From: Mycobacterium montefiorense
GTDB taxonomy: Bacteria > Actinomycetota > Actinomycetes > Mycobacteriales > Mycobacteriaceae
Assembly (NCBI RefSeq): GCF_003112775.1
Contig: NZ_BFCH01000017.1
Span: forward strand, 442,938-506,937
Length of the DNA stretch: 64,000 nt
Reading direction: 5' to 3'
The notes beneath the pieces are model-generated. The model did no database searches. It was not told where the DNA came from and worked only from the letters and a program-made list of their open reading frames with translations. The first letter of the stretch is position 1; each line of letters begins with the position of its first letter. The position numbers were made by a program, and so were the translations under genes. This document shows positions 20,401-28,226 of this stretch, piece after piece.

Positions 20401-21656
20401 AACGTGCCCGGCGGGGTGAGTCGGGCGCTCCACGCCAGCGAGGTGCTGACGGTCAGCGCGGTCAGTAGCACCACCGTCGCGGCGACCCGCTTGTCGCGTT
20501 CGGGGTGGGCGAATGCGTGCAGCCACTGCGCCCTGGGCGCGCTGCCCGGTAGCGGGACCCGGCCCAGCAGCTGCGCGATCCCCAGCACGATCGGAATCCG
20601 GATGACCGACTCCAGCTTGTGCACGTTGCGCAGCGGTGCGCCCGCGGCGTCCATGAACAGCTGCACCTGATGCGCCAGCGGCGAGCCCAGCCCGCCGCTG
20701 TAGCCGGCCGCCATCAACACCACGCCGACCAGCAGCATCGTCACCAGCCGTCCGCGGGCCGGCATCCCGCGGCTGGCCAGCCCGGCCAGCCCGGCCGCGG
20801 CGACCAGACAGGTCGCCAGGATGGCCGCCGATCCGGTCACCAGCGGCGCCCCCGCGGTCGCGGTCGGAGCCACGAACGGAGTCCAGCTGTCGGTGCCGCG
20901 CAGCATCTCGACCAGCGATGCCCACTGTGTTGTCACACCCGAGGATTCGATGAAGTCCAGGAATGGCGGACTGACGTTGCGCAGCAGCACCAGCGCCACG
21001 ACCCACCACAGCATCGCCAGCACGAGGCTGAGCAGCCACCACGCGGTGTAGCGCCGCCACAACCGATTCGGCCGATGACATGCCCACCAGATCACCGCCG
21101 GCAGGCAACCCGCCAGCGTGGCAATGGCGTTGACCGCGCCCATCAGCGCGACCGCCAGCCCGGCCTGGCCGGCCAGTGCGCGCACCGATCTGTCGGTCGT
21201 GCCACGCAAAGCCAGGATCGTCGGCAGCAGCACCCACGGCGCCAGCATGATCGGCAAGGTCTCCGACGAGATCGATCCGAGCGTGGTCAGCACCCGCGGT
21301 GACAGTGCGAACGCGGTCGCGGCGAGCAGCCGCGACGACGGGCTGCCGATCCCCAGCGTCTCGGCGATCCGCAGCAATCCCCAGAAGCCGACCGTGACCA
21401 GCAACGCCCACCACAGCCGCTGCGTGACCCAGCCGGGCATGCCGAGCAGGTGGCCGATCAAGAAGAAGGTGCCGTGCGGAAACAGGTAGCCGTAGGCCTG
21501 GTTCTGCGTCTGGCCGAACGGCAGTTCGCTGTTCCACAGGCTGGTCGCGCGGGCCAGGAAGCGCAACGGGTTGGCGGTGAGGTCGAGCTTGGTGTCGGGG
21601 GAGACCTGCCCCGGGGATTGCGCGAACGTCAGCGCCAGGGCGATCGCGCCAACCAC
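17454..21656 (-). CDS. aftD: Arabinofuranosyltransferase AftD
   Basis: Very large GT-C membrane glycosyltransferase that adds arabinofuranose to arabinogalactan and lipoarabinomannan using decaprenyl-phosphoryl-arabinose at the outer face of the membrane. Its 1400 residues equal the M. tuberculosis length. The first 480 residues hold about eleven membrane spans, with the SPDTKLDLTANP loop near the N-terminus typical of this family. The large periplasmic part contains discoidin/CBM-like beta domains (for example DGDPATAWVTNAL near 725 and DGDPATAWTAP near 960). C-terminal spans follow. The start is GTG 21656. The frame stays open upstream (PLSRRWLVV) without a canonical start, so the exact N-terminus is uncertain. 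Essential in studied mycobacteria. Confidence 0.93.
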   Translation of the reverse strand: MVGAIALALTFAQSPGQVSPDTKLDLTANPLRFLARATSLWNSELPFGQTQNQAYGYLFPHGTFFLIGHLLGMPGWVTQRLWWALLVTVGFWGLLRIAETLGIGSPSSRLLAATAFALSPRVLTTLGSISSETLPIMLAPWVLLPTILALRGTTDRSVRALAGQAGLAVALMGAVNAIATLAGCLPAVIWWACHRPNRLWRRYTAWWLLSLVLAMLWWVVALVLLRNVSPPFLDFIESSGVTTQWASLVEMLRGTDSWTPFVAPTATAGAPLVTGSAAILATCLVAAAGLAGLASRGMPARGRLVTMLLVGVVLMAAGYSGGLGSPLAHQVQLFMDAAGAPLRNVHKLESVIRIPIVLGIAQLLGRVPLPGSAPRAQWLHAFAHPERDKRVAATVVLLTALTVSTSLAWSARLTPPGTFSAIPRYWHDAADWLSAHNTGTPTPGRVLVAPGAPFATQTWGTTHDEPLQVLGSSPWGVRDSIPLTPPQTIRALDSVQRLFAAGIPSTGLADTLARQGISYVVVRNDLDPESSRSARPILVHRAIEGSPRLEKAAQFGEPAGPGALPGFVADSGLRPRYPAVEIYRVGSPGGGNPGAPYFADVEPLARVDGGPEVLLRLDERRRLLGQPPLGPVLMTADARAAGLPAPVVTVTDTPVARETDYGRVDEHSSAIRADGDTRHTFNRVPDYPVPGADPVYGAWNGGRITVSSSSSDSTAMPDVAPATSPAAAIDGDPATAWVTNALQAAVGQWLQVNFDHPVTNATITLTPSATAVGSQVRRIAIDTAAGSTTLRFDQPGKPLTAALPYGETPWVRITAAGTDDGSSGVQFDMTDLSITQYDASGFAHPVDLRHTVRVPGPPPGSAIAGWDLGSELLGRPGCATATDGMHCAPAMALAPEEPVNFSRTLTVAAPVLVTPRVWVRPRQGPQLADLVAEPNTTRAQGDSDTVDILGSAYAATDGDPATAWTAPQRVVQHKTAPTLTLVLPRPTEVAGLRLMPSRSVLPAQPTMVAVNLGDGPQVRKVQPSDAGAAQPQILSLRPRVTDTVTISLLDWQDIIDRNALGFDQLKAPGLAEVAALGTDGNPIAPADAARNRGREIVVDCDHGPVIAVAGRFVHTSIRTTAGALLAGEPVPVSACDRTPVALPTGQQELLISPGTQFVVDGAQLSTANSPELPSATGISPVPAATGAWGPDRREVRAPASAAPRVLVIPESINPGWVARTSTGARLTPVAVNGWQQGWLVPAGDPGTITLRFASNSLYRVGLVVGLALLPLLAMLALWRRRGRCDDAAAPPWTPGPWAAVPVLTAGAVIAGVAGVVLIGGALGMRYALRHREQLCDRATIATSAGGLILAGAALSRHPWRSVDGYAGHSANVQLLALISLAAVAASVVVMPDRGPAAHDE

Positions 21657-21741
21657 AACCAGCCAGCGCCGCGAGAGTGGATCAGCCGAGCAGCCCGAGG
21701 CCGAATCCGAAGGCGCCGCCGACGGAGTCGTCGCCGCCGAG

Positions 21742-21915
21742 CTAGCTACGGTTGCCGTATTCGACCCGGTTGAGCACTGACGACTGAGGATCGCCCCCGG
21801 GAAGTGGCGGCTTCGTGTCCTGTTGCACCATCAGGGTGATTCCGAAGATCGCGGCCGCGCCCAGCAACAAACCAACCACCACGCTCGCGGCGGCGGGCGC
21901 AACGATCCGGTTCAT
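21742..21915 (-). CDS. Small DUF2613-like membrane/secreted protein (Rv0236A-like)
   Basis: A 57-residue protein with a single hydrophobic N-terminal helix (MNRIVAPAAASVVVGLLLGA) and a short polar tail ending VEYGNRS. Length and position match Rv0236A. AAGGAG stands 6 nt before ATG 21915. The stop lies about 85 nt before the aftD start on the same strand, so it is likely the first gene of an aftD transcript. No cysteine is present, unlike the two paralogues upstream. Function unknown; membrane anchoring or secretion is inferred from the helix. Confidence 0.8.
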   Translation of the reverse strand: MNRIVAPAAASVVVGLLLGAAAIFGITLMVQQDTKPPLPGGDPQSSVLNRVEYGNRS

Positions 21916-22003
21916 CGGTGACTCCTTGGGGTTTCGCGGTCGTCACTGAGGACAACCCAGGGCCAACTTAGCAGAACGATTCCCACCTGCCGGTGACCGT
22001 GAG

Positions 22004-22210
22004 TCATGGCCACGGGATGCAGTGACCGCGCCAACACCGGTCGCCGTACTGCACCGGGTACGGCACGGAAAGGCTCCGCGCGGCCGGCTGGGTCTGCACC
22101 GGTGCGCGGCTGTGGTCTTCGACGGTGAGTGTGACGCCGACGGTCGCCGCGGCACCGATCGCCAGCCCCGCCGCGACGCCGGCGATGGCAGCCAGCGCGA
22201 ACCCCGTCAT
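22004..22210 (-). CDS. Small secreted DUF2613-like paralogue, copy 2
   Basis: A 68-residue protein with an N-terminal hydrophobic segment (MTGFALAAIAGVAAGLAIGA) and a tail ending VQYGDRCWRGHCIP. The spacing Cys-x4-Cys (CWRGHC) is shared with the next copy and suggests an extracytoplasmic disulfide. GGGAGGAG lies 6 nt before the ATG. The leader is nearly identical to that of the 22305-22565 gene, evidence of tandem duplication including the ribosome binding site. Function unknown. Confidence 0.72.
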   Translation of the reverse strand: MTGFALAAIAGVAAGLAIGAAATVGVTLTVEDHSRAPVQTQPAARSLSVPYPVQYGDRCWRGHCIPWP

Positions 22211-22304
22211 CGCCGGCTCCTCCCTTGCCAGTCAATTGGGTCTACGGCCAACCTAACCGGATCGGCGGCGCGGCGCCGCCGGGCGCGCGCGTGGGTGGGT
22301 CGAG

Positions 22305-22565
22305 TCAGGGCTGCAGGTCCGGCGGCAGGTCCGGCACTGGCGGCAACTGGTTCAAGCAGTCGTCGGGACTGTCGCACGGCAGGCAATAGCCGCCGATGCA
22401 CCGGTCGCCGTACTGCACCAGGTAGGGCGAGGACGGGCTGGACGGGGCCCGGGCCGGGACCACGGTGTGGTCTTCGGCGGCGAGCGTGAGGCCGACGGTC
22501 GCGACCGCACCGATGGCCAGACCCGCCGCGATCCCCGCCGCGGCGGCCAGAGTGAAGGCAGTCAT
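22305..22565 (-). CDS. Small secreted DUF2613-like paralogue, copy 3
   Basis: An 86-residue paralogue of the 22004-22210 protein: MTAFTLAAAAGIAAGLAIGA helix, then a tail with VQYGDRCIGGYCLPCDSP and a Pro/Leu-rich end. It has four cysteines (two shared with copy 2, two extra in PCDSPDDC). GGGAGGAG lies 6 nt before ATG 22565. It is the most upstream of three same-strand small genes leading into aftD and is divergent from lpqI. Function unknown. Confidence 0.72.
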   Translation of the reverse strand: MTAFTLAAAAGIAAGLAIGAVATVGLTLAAEDHTVVPARAPSSPSSPYLVQYGDRCIGGYCLPCDSPDDCLNQLPPVPDLPPDLQP

Positions 22566-22722
22566 CGCTGGCTCCTCCCTTGCCCGAGGTACTGGGCGTA
22601 CCGATAAGTTAACCGCCCGCGCGATGGCTGTGCGTGATTAATCGTCGTTCGCCTCCAATTTGCTGGGCGGATCGCCCGGTGCGGCCGCGCCGAGGTGACC
22701 GCCCTCGTGACACCATGTCCCG

Positions 22723-23877
22723 ATGCCTTTTCCGCGCACCCTGGCCGTGCTGGCCGCCGCCACGGCGCTCGTCGTGGCGTGTGGCCACGACGCCGCCCGG
22801 CCCCCCGCGTCGACCTCGACCAGCAAGGCGGTTGCCGCACCTGCGGCGCCGCCGGTTTGCGCCGACCCGACAACCCTGCCGGCCAAGTTGTCGACCCGCG
22901 ACAAGCTGGCCCAGCTGCTGATGGTGGGTGTGAAAAACGCCGACGATGCCCGCGCCGCGGTCAACGGCTTCCACGTCGGTGGCATCTTTATCGGCAGCTG
23001 GACGGACCTGGAGATCTTCAAGGGCCCGCTGGCCGACATCGCGGGCAAGGCTGGGCCATTGCCGCTCGCGGTCAGCGTCGACGAGGAGGGTGGCCGGGTT
23101 TCCCGGTTGAAGTCGCTGATCGGCACCTCACCCTCGCCCCGGGAACTGGCCAAGAGTCAGACCGTCGAGCAGGTGCACGACCTCGCGGCGCAGCGCGGCA
23201 AGAAGATGCGCGATCTGGGCATCACCGTCGACTTCGCGCCGGTGGTTGACGTTTCCGACGAGCCCGACGACAGCGTGATCGGCGACCGTTCGTTCGGCAA
23301 CGACCCTGCCACGGTGACCGCGTACGCCGGGGCCTATGCGCAGGGTTTGCGGGACGCCGGGGTGTTGCCGGTGCTCAAGCATTTCCCGGGCCACGGGCAC
23401 GGGTCCGGTGATTCGCACAAGGGCGGGGTCGTCACGCCGCCCTTGAGCGAGCTGCAGAACGTCGACCTGGTGCCGTACCGGACGCTGGTCACCGCGACCC
23501 CGGTCGCCGTCATGGTGGGTCACCTGCAGGTCCCCGGGCTGACCGGTGACGACCCGGCCAGCTTGAGCCGCCCGGCGGTGCAGTTGCTGCGCGACGGCAT
23601 CGGCTACGGGGCCCCGCCGTTCAACGGCCCGGTGTTCAGCGACGACCTGTCCAGCATGGCGGCGATCTCCGATCGGTTCGGCGTGGCCGAAGCGGCGCTG
23701 CGGGCCTTGCGGGCGGGTAGCGACGTCGCGCTGTGGGTCACCACCGACGAGGTTCCCGCGGTGCTGGATCGGCTCGAAAAGGCCCTAGCCGCAGGTGAAT
23801 TGGCGCTATCGGCGGTGGATCAATCGTTGGTGCGGGTGGCGACGATGAAGGGCCCCAGCAGGGCTTGCGGACACTAA
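22723..23877 (+). CDS. lpqI: Lipoprotein beta-N-acetylglucosaminidase LpqI
   Basis: Glycoside hydrolase family 3 enzyme that removes N-acetylglucosamine from muropeptides in cell-wall recycling. It is anchored outside the membrane: the signal peptide ends at the lipobox VVAC, with Cys20 as the lipidated residue. The NagZ motif KHFPGHGHGSGDSH holds the catalytic His/Asp loop, and the nucleophile Asp lies in GPVFSDDLSSMAAI. Length of 384 residues is normal for this single-domain subgroup. It corresponds to Rv0237 and is followed by a TetR gene 51 nt on. Confidence 0.92.
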   Translation: MPFPRTLAVLAAATALVVACGHDAARPPASTSTSKAVAAPAAPPVCADPTTLPAKLSTRDKLAQLLMVGVKNADDARAAVNGFHVGGIFIGSWTDLEIFKGPLADIAGKAGPLPLAVSVDEEGGRVSRLKSLIGTSPSPRELAKSQTVEQVHDLAAQRGKKMRDLGITVDFAPVVDVSDEPDDSVIGDRSFGNDPATVTAYAGAYAQGLRDAGVLPVLKHFPGHGHGSGDSHKGGVVTPPLSELQNVDLVPYRTLVTATPVAVMVGHLQVPGLTGDDPASLSRPAVQLLRDGIGYGAPPFNGPVFSDDLSSMAAISDRFGVAEAALRALRAGSDVALWVTTDEVPAVLDRLEKALAAGELALSAVDQSLVRVATMKGPSRACGH

Positions 23878-23928
23878 TCGGCCCGTCGATCGTTACCCTG
23901 GAGTCAGATGGCTTGAAAGGGCGCAGCG

Positions 23929-24558
23929 ATGGCAGGTGGTACCAAGCGGCTACCGCGCGCTGTCCGCGAACAGCAGATGCTCGACGCCGCGGTGCAGATG
24001 TTCTCGGTCAACGGCTACCACGAGACCTCGATGGACACCATCGCCGCCGCGGCGGAGATCTCCAAGCCGATGCTGTACCTGTACTACGGCTCCAAAGAGG
24101 ACTTGTTCGGCGCCTGCCTGAACCGTGAGCTGAGCAGGTTCATCGACGCGGTGCGCGCCGACATCGACTTCACCCAGAGCCCCCGGGACCTGCTGCAGAA
24201 CACCATCGGGGCATTCTTGCGCTACATCGACGCCAACCGGGCGTCCTGGATCGTGATGTACGCCCAGGCGATCAGCTCGCAGGCCTTCGCCCACACCGTG
24301 CGGGAAGGACGTGAACAGATCATCGAGCTGGTTGCCGGCCTGGTGCGGGAGAACAGTCGCAGACCGCGCACCGACGCCGAGCACCAGATGATGGCGGTGG
24401 CGTTGGTGGGTGCCGGTGAGGCGATGGCCAATCAGCTGTCCACCGGAGACATCGACGTCGACGAGGCGGCCGAGCTGATGATCGATCTGTTCTGGCACGG
24501 TCTGCGCGGCGTGCCCGTGGAACAAGACGCCGGCCCCGCCCAGCGGCCCGCGTCCTAG
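23929..24558 (+). CDS. TetR family regulator (Rv0238-like)
   Basis: 209-residue TetR repressor. The DNA-binding domain covers about residues 10-58 (ETSMDTIAAAAEISKPMLYLYYGSKEDLFG). The helical C-terminus probably binds a ligand and dimerises. AAAGGG lies 7 nt before ATG 23929. It follows lpqI on the same strand with a 51-nt gap and may be cotranscribed. No clear palindrome was seen in that gap, so the target is not evident. Position matches Rv0238. Confidence 0.87.
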   Translation: MAGGTKRLPRAVREQQMLDAAVQMFSVNGYHETSMDTIAAAAEISKPMLYLYYGSKEDLFGACLNRELSRFIDAVRADIDFTQSPRDLLQNTIGAFLRYIDANRASWIVMYAQAISSQAFAHTVREGREQIIELVAGLVRENSRRPRTDAEHQMMAVALVGAGEAMANQLSTGDIDVDEAAELMIDLFWHGLRGVPVEQDAGPAQRPAS

Positions 24559-24581
24559 GCGCCCCAGCCTCGGGTGCGGGC

Positions 24582-24587
24582 TAGATT
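24582..24587 (+). promoter_or_regulatory. -10 element for a leaderless ClC gene
   Basis: TAGATT ends 6 nt before the GTG at 24594, the TANNNT-N6-GTG layout of leaderless mycobacterial genes; no Shine-Dalgarno is present. Confidence 0.45.
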
Positions 24588-24593
24588 CGTGCA

Positions 24594-25862
24594 GTGCCCC
24601 GCGTGCGTGCTTGGACCTCGGGCCGCAATTTCGAGTTCTTCTGTGCGGTCATCATTGTGGGACTGCTGGCCGGCATCGCCGGGCTGTCGACCACCTTCGT
24701 GCTGCGCTTCGTACAGCATCTGACGTACAACTACAGTTTCGGCACGCTGCTGGCCGGGGTCACCGGCAGCAGCCCGGTGCGCCGGGTGCTGGGGCCAATG
24801 GTCGGCGCCGCACTGGCCGCGCTGGGCTGGTGGATCCTGCGGCGCCGGGCCGAGGTGCCACCGCTGGCCGGCACCATCGCCCGCCATGAGCCGATACCGC
24901 GGCTGTCCTGGAGCATCGACGCCATGCTGCAGGTGTTGCTGGTTGGCTCGGGGGCATCGCTTGGCAGGGAGGGCGCCCCACGCCAATTCGCCGCTGCGCT
25001 CGGCGATTTGGCGACCGGATGGCTCAAACGGCTGTCGAGTCGCGACCGCGAGATCCTGCTGGCCTGCGCGGCCGGGGCCGGGTTGGGCGCGGTGTACGCC
25101 GTGCCGTTGGCCGGCGCGTTGTTCTCCGTGCGGATCATGCTCAACACCTGGCATCCGAGGGCGCTGGGCGCGGCGTTTCTCACCTCTAGCCTGGCCGTCG
25201 CGATCGGTTCGGCCATCACGCGCGATCAGCCCAACCTGGATTGGCCGATCGGGGAGTCCACGTATCTGCTCACCGCGCACGGGCTGCTGATGGCCCCGGT
25301 TGCGCTCGCGGTGGGCCTGGCGTTCAACCGGTTGATGGCGGCGGCACGTCCCGCGCGCCAGATCCGGAGCTGGGTGCTGATCCCGGCGCTCGCCGGCGCC
25401 GGGTTGGTGATGGGGATCTGCTCGCATTGGTGGCCCGAGCTACCCGGCAACGGTCGCAGCGTCCTGACCGTCAGCTTGGCCAGCGGGCTGACGTTGTCGG
25501 CGGCGGCCGCGATCCTGTTGTTGAAGCCGCTGCTGACCGCGTTGTTCCTGCGCGCCGGCGGTGCCGGCGGGATGCTCACACCGTCGCTGGCCACCGGTGC
25601 GGCGGCGGGCGCGCTGCTGGTGCTGACTATCAATTGGATTGCCGGGATACACCTGCACGTGCCGACTGTCTCGCTGACCGGTGCCGCCGGGGTGCTCGCG
25701 GTCACCCAGGGGTCGCCGATCTGGGCCGCGATCTTCGTCTGGGAACTCGCCCGCCCGCCGCTGTGGCTGTTCGGAGTTTTTCTGCTGACCGCGACCGGTG
25801 CCCACGGACTGAAAAGGCTGCTGAGCATTCGGGCACAGAGGCACGACGAACGGGCCGGCTGA
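24594..25862 (+). CDS. ClC family chloride channel/transporter
   Basis: Integral membrane protein of 422 residues with about ten hydrophobic segments. ClC hallmarks are GSGASLGREGAP, which contains the gating glutamate (GREG) seen in proton-coupled exchangers, the AGLGAVYAVPLAG segment, and GGMLTPSLATGA, equivalent to the GxFxP region. The canonical early GSGIP selectivity motif is not recognisable, so ion specificity is uncertain. A leaderless start is inferred. It sits where M. tuberculosis has the vapBC24 toxin-antitoxin pair, and converges on htdX. Confidence 0.85.
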   Translation: MPRVRAWTSGRNFEFFCAVIIVGLLAGIAGLSTTFVLRFVQHLTYNYSFGTLLAGVTGSSPVRRVLGPMVGAALAALGWWILRRRAEVPPLAGTIARHEPIPRLSWSIDAMLQVLLVGSGASLGREGAPRQFAAALGDLATGWLKRLSSRDREILLACAAGAGLGAVYAVPLAGALFSVRIMLNTWHPRALGAAFLTSSLAVAIGSAITRDQPNLDWPIGESTYLLTAHGLLMAPVALAVGLAFNRLMAAARPARQIRSWVLIPALAGAGLVMGICSHWWPELPGNGRSVLTVSLASGLTLSAAAAILLLKPLLTALFLRAGGAGGMLTPSLATGAAAGALLVLTINWIAGIHLHVPTVSLTGAAGVLAVTQGSPIWAAIFVWELARPPLWLFGVFLLTATGAHGLKRLLSIRAQRHDERAG

Positions 25863-25870
25863 GCCGGCAG

Positions 25871-26716
25871 CTATAGCGGGCGGACGCTGCCGGTCAGATG
25901 CGGATAGCCCTTGGCGATATTGCGTAACGAAAGATCCCAGCTGCCCCGGTCGTTTTCGTCGATATACAGGCCGGTGGTCGCGGGCAGGATCACCGGTTTA
26001 CCGAACCGCACCGAGTACCGCACCTGGTCGGGAAGGCGGGCTTCGATATTAGCCAATACCGCTGCGGCGCTGAACATTCCGTGCGCGATGACGGTCGGGA
26101 ACCCGAACAGCTTGGCGGCGATCGGGTTGGTGTGGATTGGGTTGTGGTCGCCGCCGACGACGGCGTAGCGTCGGATCTGGGCGGGCGTCACGCGCAACAC
26201 CGTGCTGGGCGGCGGGAGCTTGGGCTGCTTTTGCGGTGGCGGTTTGGGTTCGTCGGATAAGCTGGTGCGCTGCTGATGCAGGAAGGTCGTCACTTGGTGC
26301 CACGCGGTCTCGGTGCCGACGCTGACGTCGGTCACCAGATCGACCAGCAGACCCTTGCGGTGCTCACGGAGATTTTCGGCATGCACCTGCACCCCGACGG
26401 TGTCGGTGACCGCGATCGGGCGGTACTGCGTAATGCGGTTCTCGGTATGCACCGAACCCATTGCGGCGAAAGGGAAGTCAAACCCCGTCACCAACGACAT
26501 CAGCGCCGGAAAAGTCAGGGCGAACGGGTAGGTGATCGGCACGTTGTTGCCGTAGCGCAGACCGGTGATCGCGGCGTACTCCGCCACGTTCGTCTGGCCG
26601 ATCGGCAGTTCCTCGACGGTCACCGTGCGGCTGGGCAGCTGGTCGGTTCGGGACACCAGGGGCAGCGCCCCGGCCGCCGCTCGCAGCATGTTCCGCAGGC
26701 CGCTTGGTTGATTCAT
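25871..26716 (-). CDS. htdX: (3R)-hydroxyacyl-thioester dehydratase HtdX
   Basis: Double-hotdog MaoC-like dehydratase that interconverts (3R)-hydroxyacyl and trans-2-enoyl thioesters in fatty acid or mycolate metabolism. The hydratase signature GGDHNPIHTNPIAAKLFG with HGM downstream supplies the catalytic Asp and His. At 281 residues it matches Rv0241c. It starts 16 nt after the fabG4 stop on the same strand, so fabG4-htdX form an operon encoding ketoreductase plus dehydratase steps. Converges with the ClC gene. Confidence 0.9.
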   Translation of the reverse strand: MNQPSGLRNMLRAAAGALPLVSRTDQLPSRTVTVEELPIGQTNVAEYAAITGLRYGNNVPITYPFALTFPALMSLVTGFDFPFAAMGSVHTENRITQYRPIAVTDTVGVQVHAENLREHRKGLLVDLVTDVSVGTETAWHQVTTFLHQQRTSLSDEPKPPPQKQPKLPPPSTVLRVTPAQIRRYAVVGGDHNPIHTNPIAAKLFGFPTVIAHGMFSAAAVLANIEARLPDQVRYSVRFGKPVILPATTGLYIDENDRGSWDLSLRNIAKGYPHLTGSVRPL

Positions 26717-26732
26717 CGCGCTCTCCTTGGAC

Positions 26733-28097
26733 CTAGGCGCCCAGCATCGCCTGGCCGCAGACGCGAATAACGTTGCCGGTCACCGCATTTGACGCTGGGC
26801 TGGCGAAGTAGGCGATAGCTTCGGCGACATCGACCGGCTGCCCGCCCTGCAACAGCGAATTCATCCGGCGGCCCACCTCGCGAGTGGCCAGCGGAATCGC
26901 CGCCGTCATCTGGGTTTCGATGAATCCCGGTGCCACGGCGTTGATCGTGATGCCCTTCTCGTGTAGCTCGGGGGCCAGCGCCTGGGTGAGGCCGATCATC
27001 CCCGCCTTCGTGGTGGCGTAGTTCGTCTGCCCGCGATTGCCCGCGATGCCGGCCATCGAGGACAAGCCGATCACGCGGCCGCCTTGGCCGATGCTGCCGT
27101 TTGCGATCAGTCCCTCGGTAAGTCGTTGCGGGGCAAGAAGATTGACAGCCAGTACGGCATCCCAGCGGGCATCGTCCATGTTGGCCAGCAGCTTGTCACG
27201 CGTGATACCGGCGTTGTTGACCAGGACGTCGGCGTGCCCGGCGTAGTGTTCGCGCAGGTGCTCGGTGATCAAGGCGACAGCATCCTCGGCGGTCACGTCG
27301 AGCCACAGTGCAGTACCTCCCACCCGGCTGGCGGTCTCGGCCAGCGTCTCGGCGGCCGACTCCATGTCGATCGCGACGACGCGGGCGCCGTCACGGGCGA
27401 ACACTTCGGCGATCGTCGCGCCGATGCCGCGGGCGGCGCCGGTCACGATGGCGACCTTGTCATCCAGCGGCCGGTCCCAGTCCGCCGGTGGGGTGGCGTC
27501 GTCGGCGCCGAGGTAGAAGACCTGGCCGTCGACGTACGCCGATTTGGCCGAAAGGATAAATCGCAGAGTCGATTCCAGGCCCGTCGCGGCCGGTTTGGCG
27601 TCCGGCGACAGGTAGACCAGCGACGCGGTCGTGCCGTTGCGCAGCTCCTTGCCCAGCGACCGGGTGAAGCCTTCCAGCGCGCGCTGTGCGATCCGCTCGT
27701 CGCTGCTGGCGGCGGCGTCGGGTGTGGTGCCGACCACCACAACGCGCGCGCAGTGGCCCAGGTTGCGCAGCAGCGGCGTGAAGAAGTCATGCAGTGCCTT
27801 CAGTCCCGCGGGCGCGGTGATGCCGGTGGCATCGAACACCAGACCGCCGAATCGGTCGGCCCAACGACCACCCAGGTTGTTGCCGACCAGGTCGTAGTCG
27901 CTGTCCAGCGCCGCCCGCAGCGGCTCGACGATCCGGCCTTCGCCGCCGATCAGCAGGGAGCCGGACAGCGGCGCGGCACCGGCGGAGTAGCGGCGCAGGT
28001 TCTCGGGTTGCGGAACACCAAGTTGCCTGGCCACAAAGGATCCGGGGCCGGAATTGACAACCTGCGAGAACAGATCGGACGAACGATTGGGAGCCAC
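26733..28097 (-). CDS. fabG4: 3-oxoacyl-thioester reductase FabG4
   Basis: High-molecular-weight FabG of 454 residues, equal to Rv0242c. The N-terminal half (about 1-200) is a degenerate flavodoxin/Rossmann-like domain. The C-terminal SDR domain has the cofactor motif TGAARGIG, Asn-Ala-Gly (NNAG) and the catalytic Ser/Tyr/Lys (SSMAG then YATTK). It reduces 3-oxoacyl-CoA or ACP, probably with NADH. GTG 28097 gives the family length; the frame is open much further upstream through the divergent fadA2 gene, which is rejected. It heads the operon with htdX. Confidence 0.92.
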   Translation of the reverse strand: MAPNRSSDLFSQVVNSGPGSFVARQLGVPQPENLRRYSAGAAPLSGSLLIGGEGRIVEPLRAALDSDYDLVGNNLGGRWADRFGGLVFDATGITAPAGLKALHDFFTPLLRNLGHCARVVVVGTTPDAAASSDERIAQRALEGFTRSLGKELRNGTTASLVYLSPDAKPAATGLESTLRFILSAKSAYVDGQVFYLGADDATPPADWDRPLDDKVAIVTGAARGIGATIAEVFARDGARVVAIDMESAAETLAETASRVGGTALWLDVTAEDAVALITEHLREHYAGHADVLVNNAGITRDKLLANMDDARWDAVLAVNLLAPQRLTEGLIANGSIGQGGRVIGLSSMAGIAGNRGQTNYATTKAGMIGLTQALAPELHEKGITINAVAPGFIETQMTAAIPLATREVGRRMNSLLQGGQPVDVAEAIAYFASPASNAVTGNVIRVCGQAMLGA

Positions 28098-28151
28098 TGA
28101 GCTGCCTTCCGTTTCTTGAGTGCCGTACAAGCCAACCGTATCGGGGACGAA

Positions 28152-28167
28152 CTTACTGCAGAGTAAG
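28152..28167. promoter_or_regulatory. Operator with TTAC-N6-GTAA core between fabG4 and fadA2
   Basis: CTTACT-GCAG-AGTAAG is a perfect inverted repeat in the 129-nt divergent promoter region. Its core TTAC-N6-GTAA recurs upstream of fadE5 at 31765-31778, so one regulator probably controls fabG4-htdX, fadA2 and fadE5. Confidence 0.6.
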
Positions 28168-28226
28168 AACCGTGGGTAGTATGGGTCCCAACGGCCAATC
28201 CCCCAAACTGAAAACTGGAGATGAAC

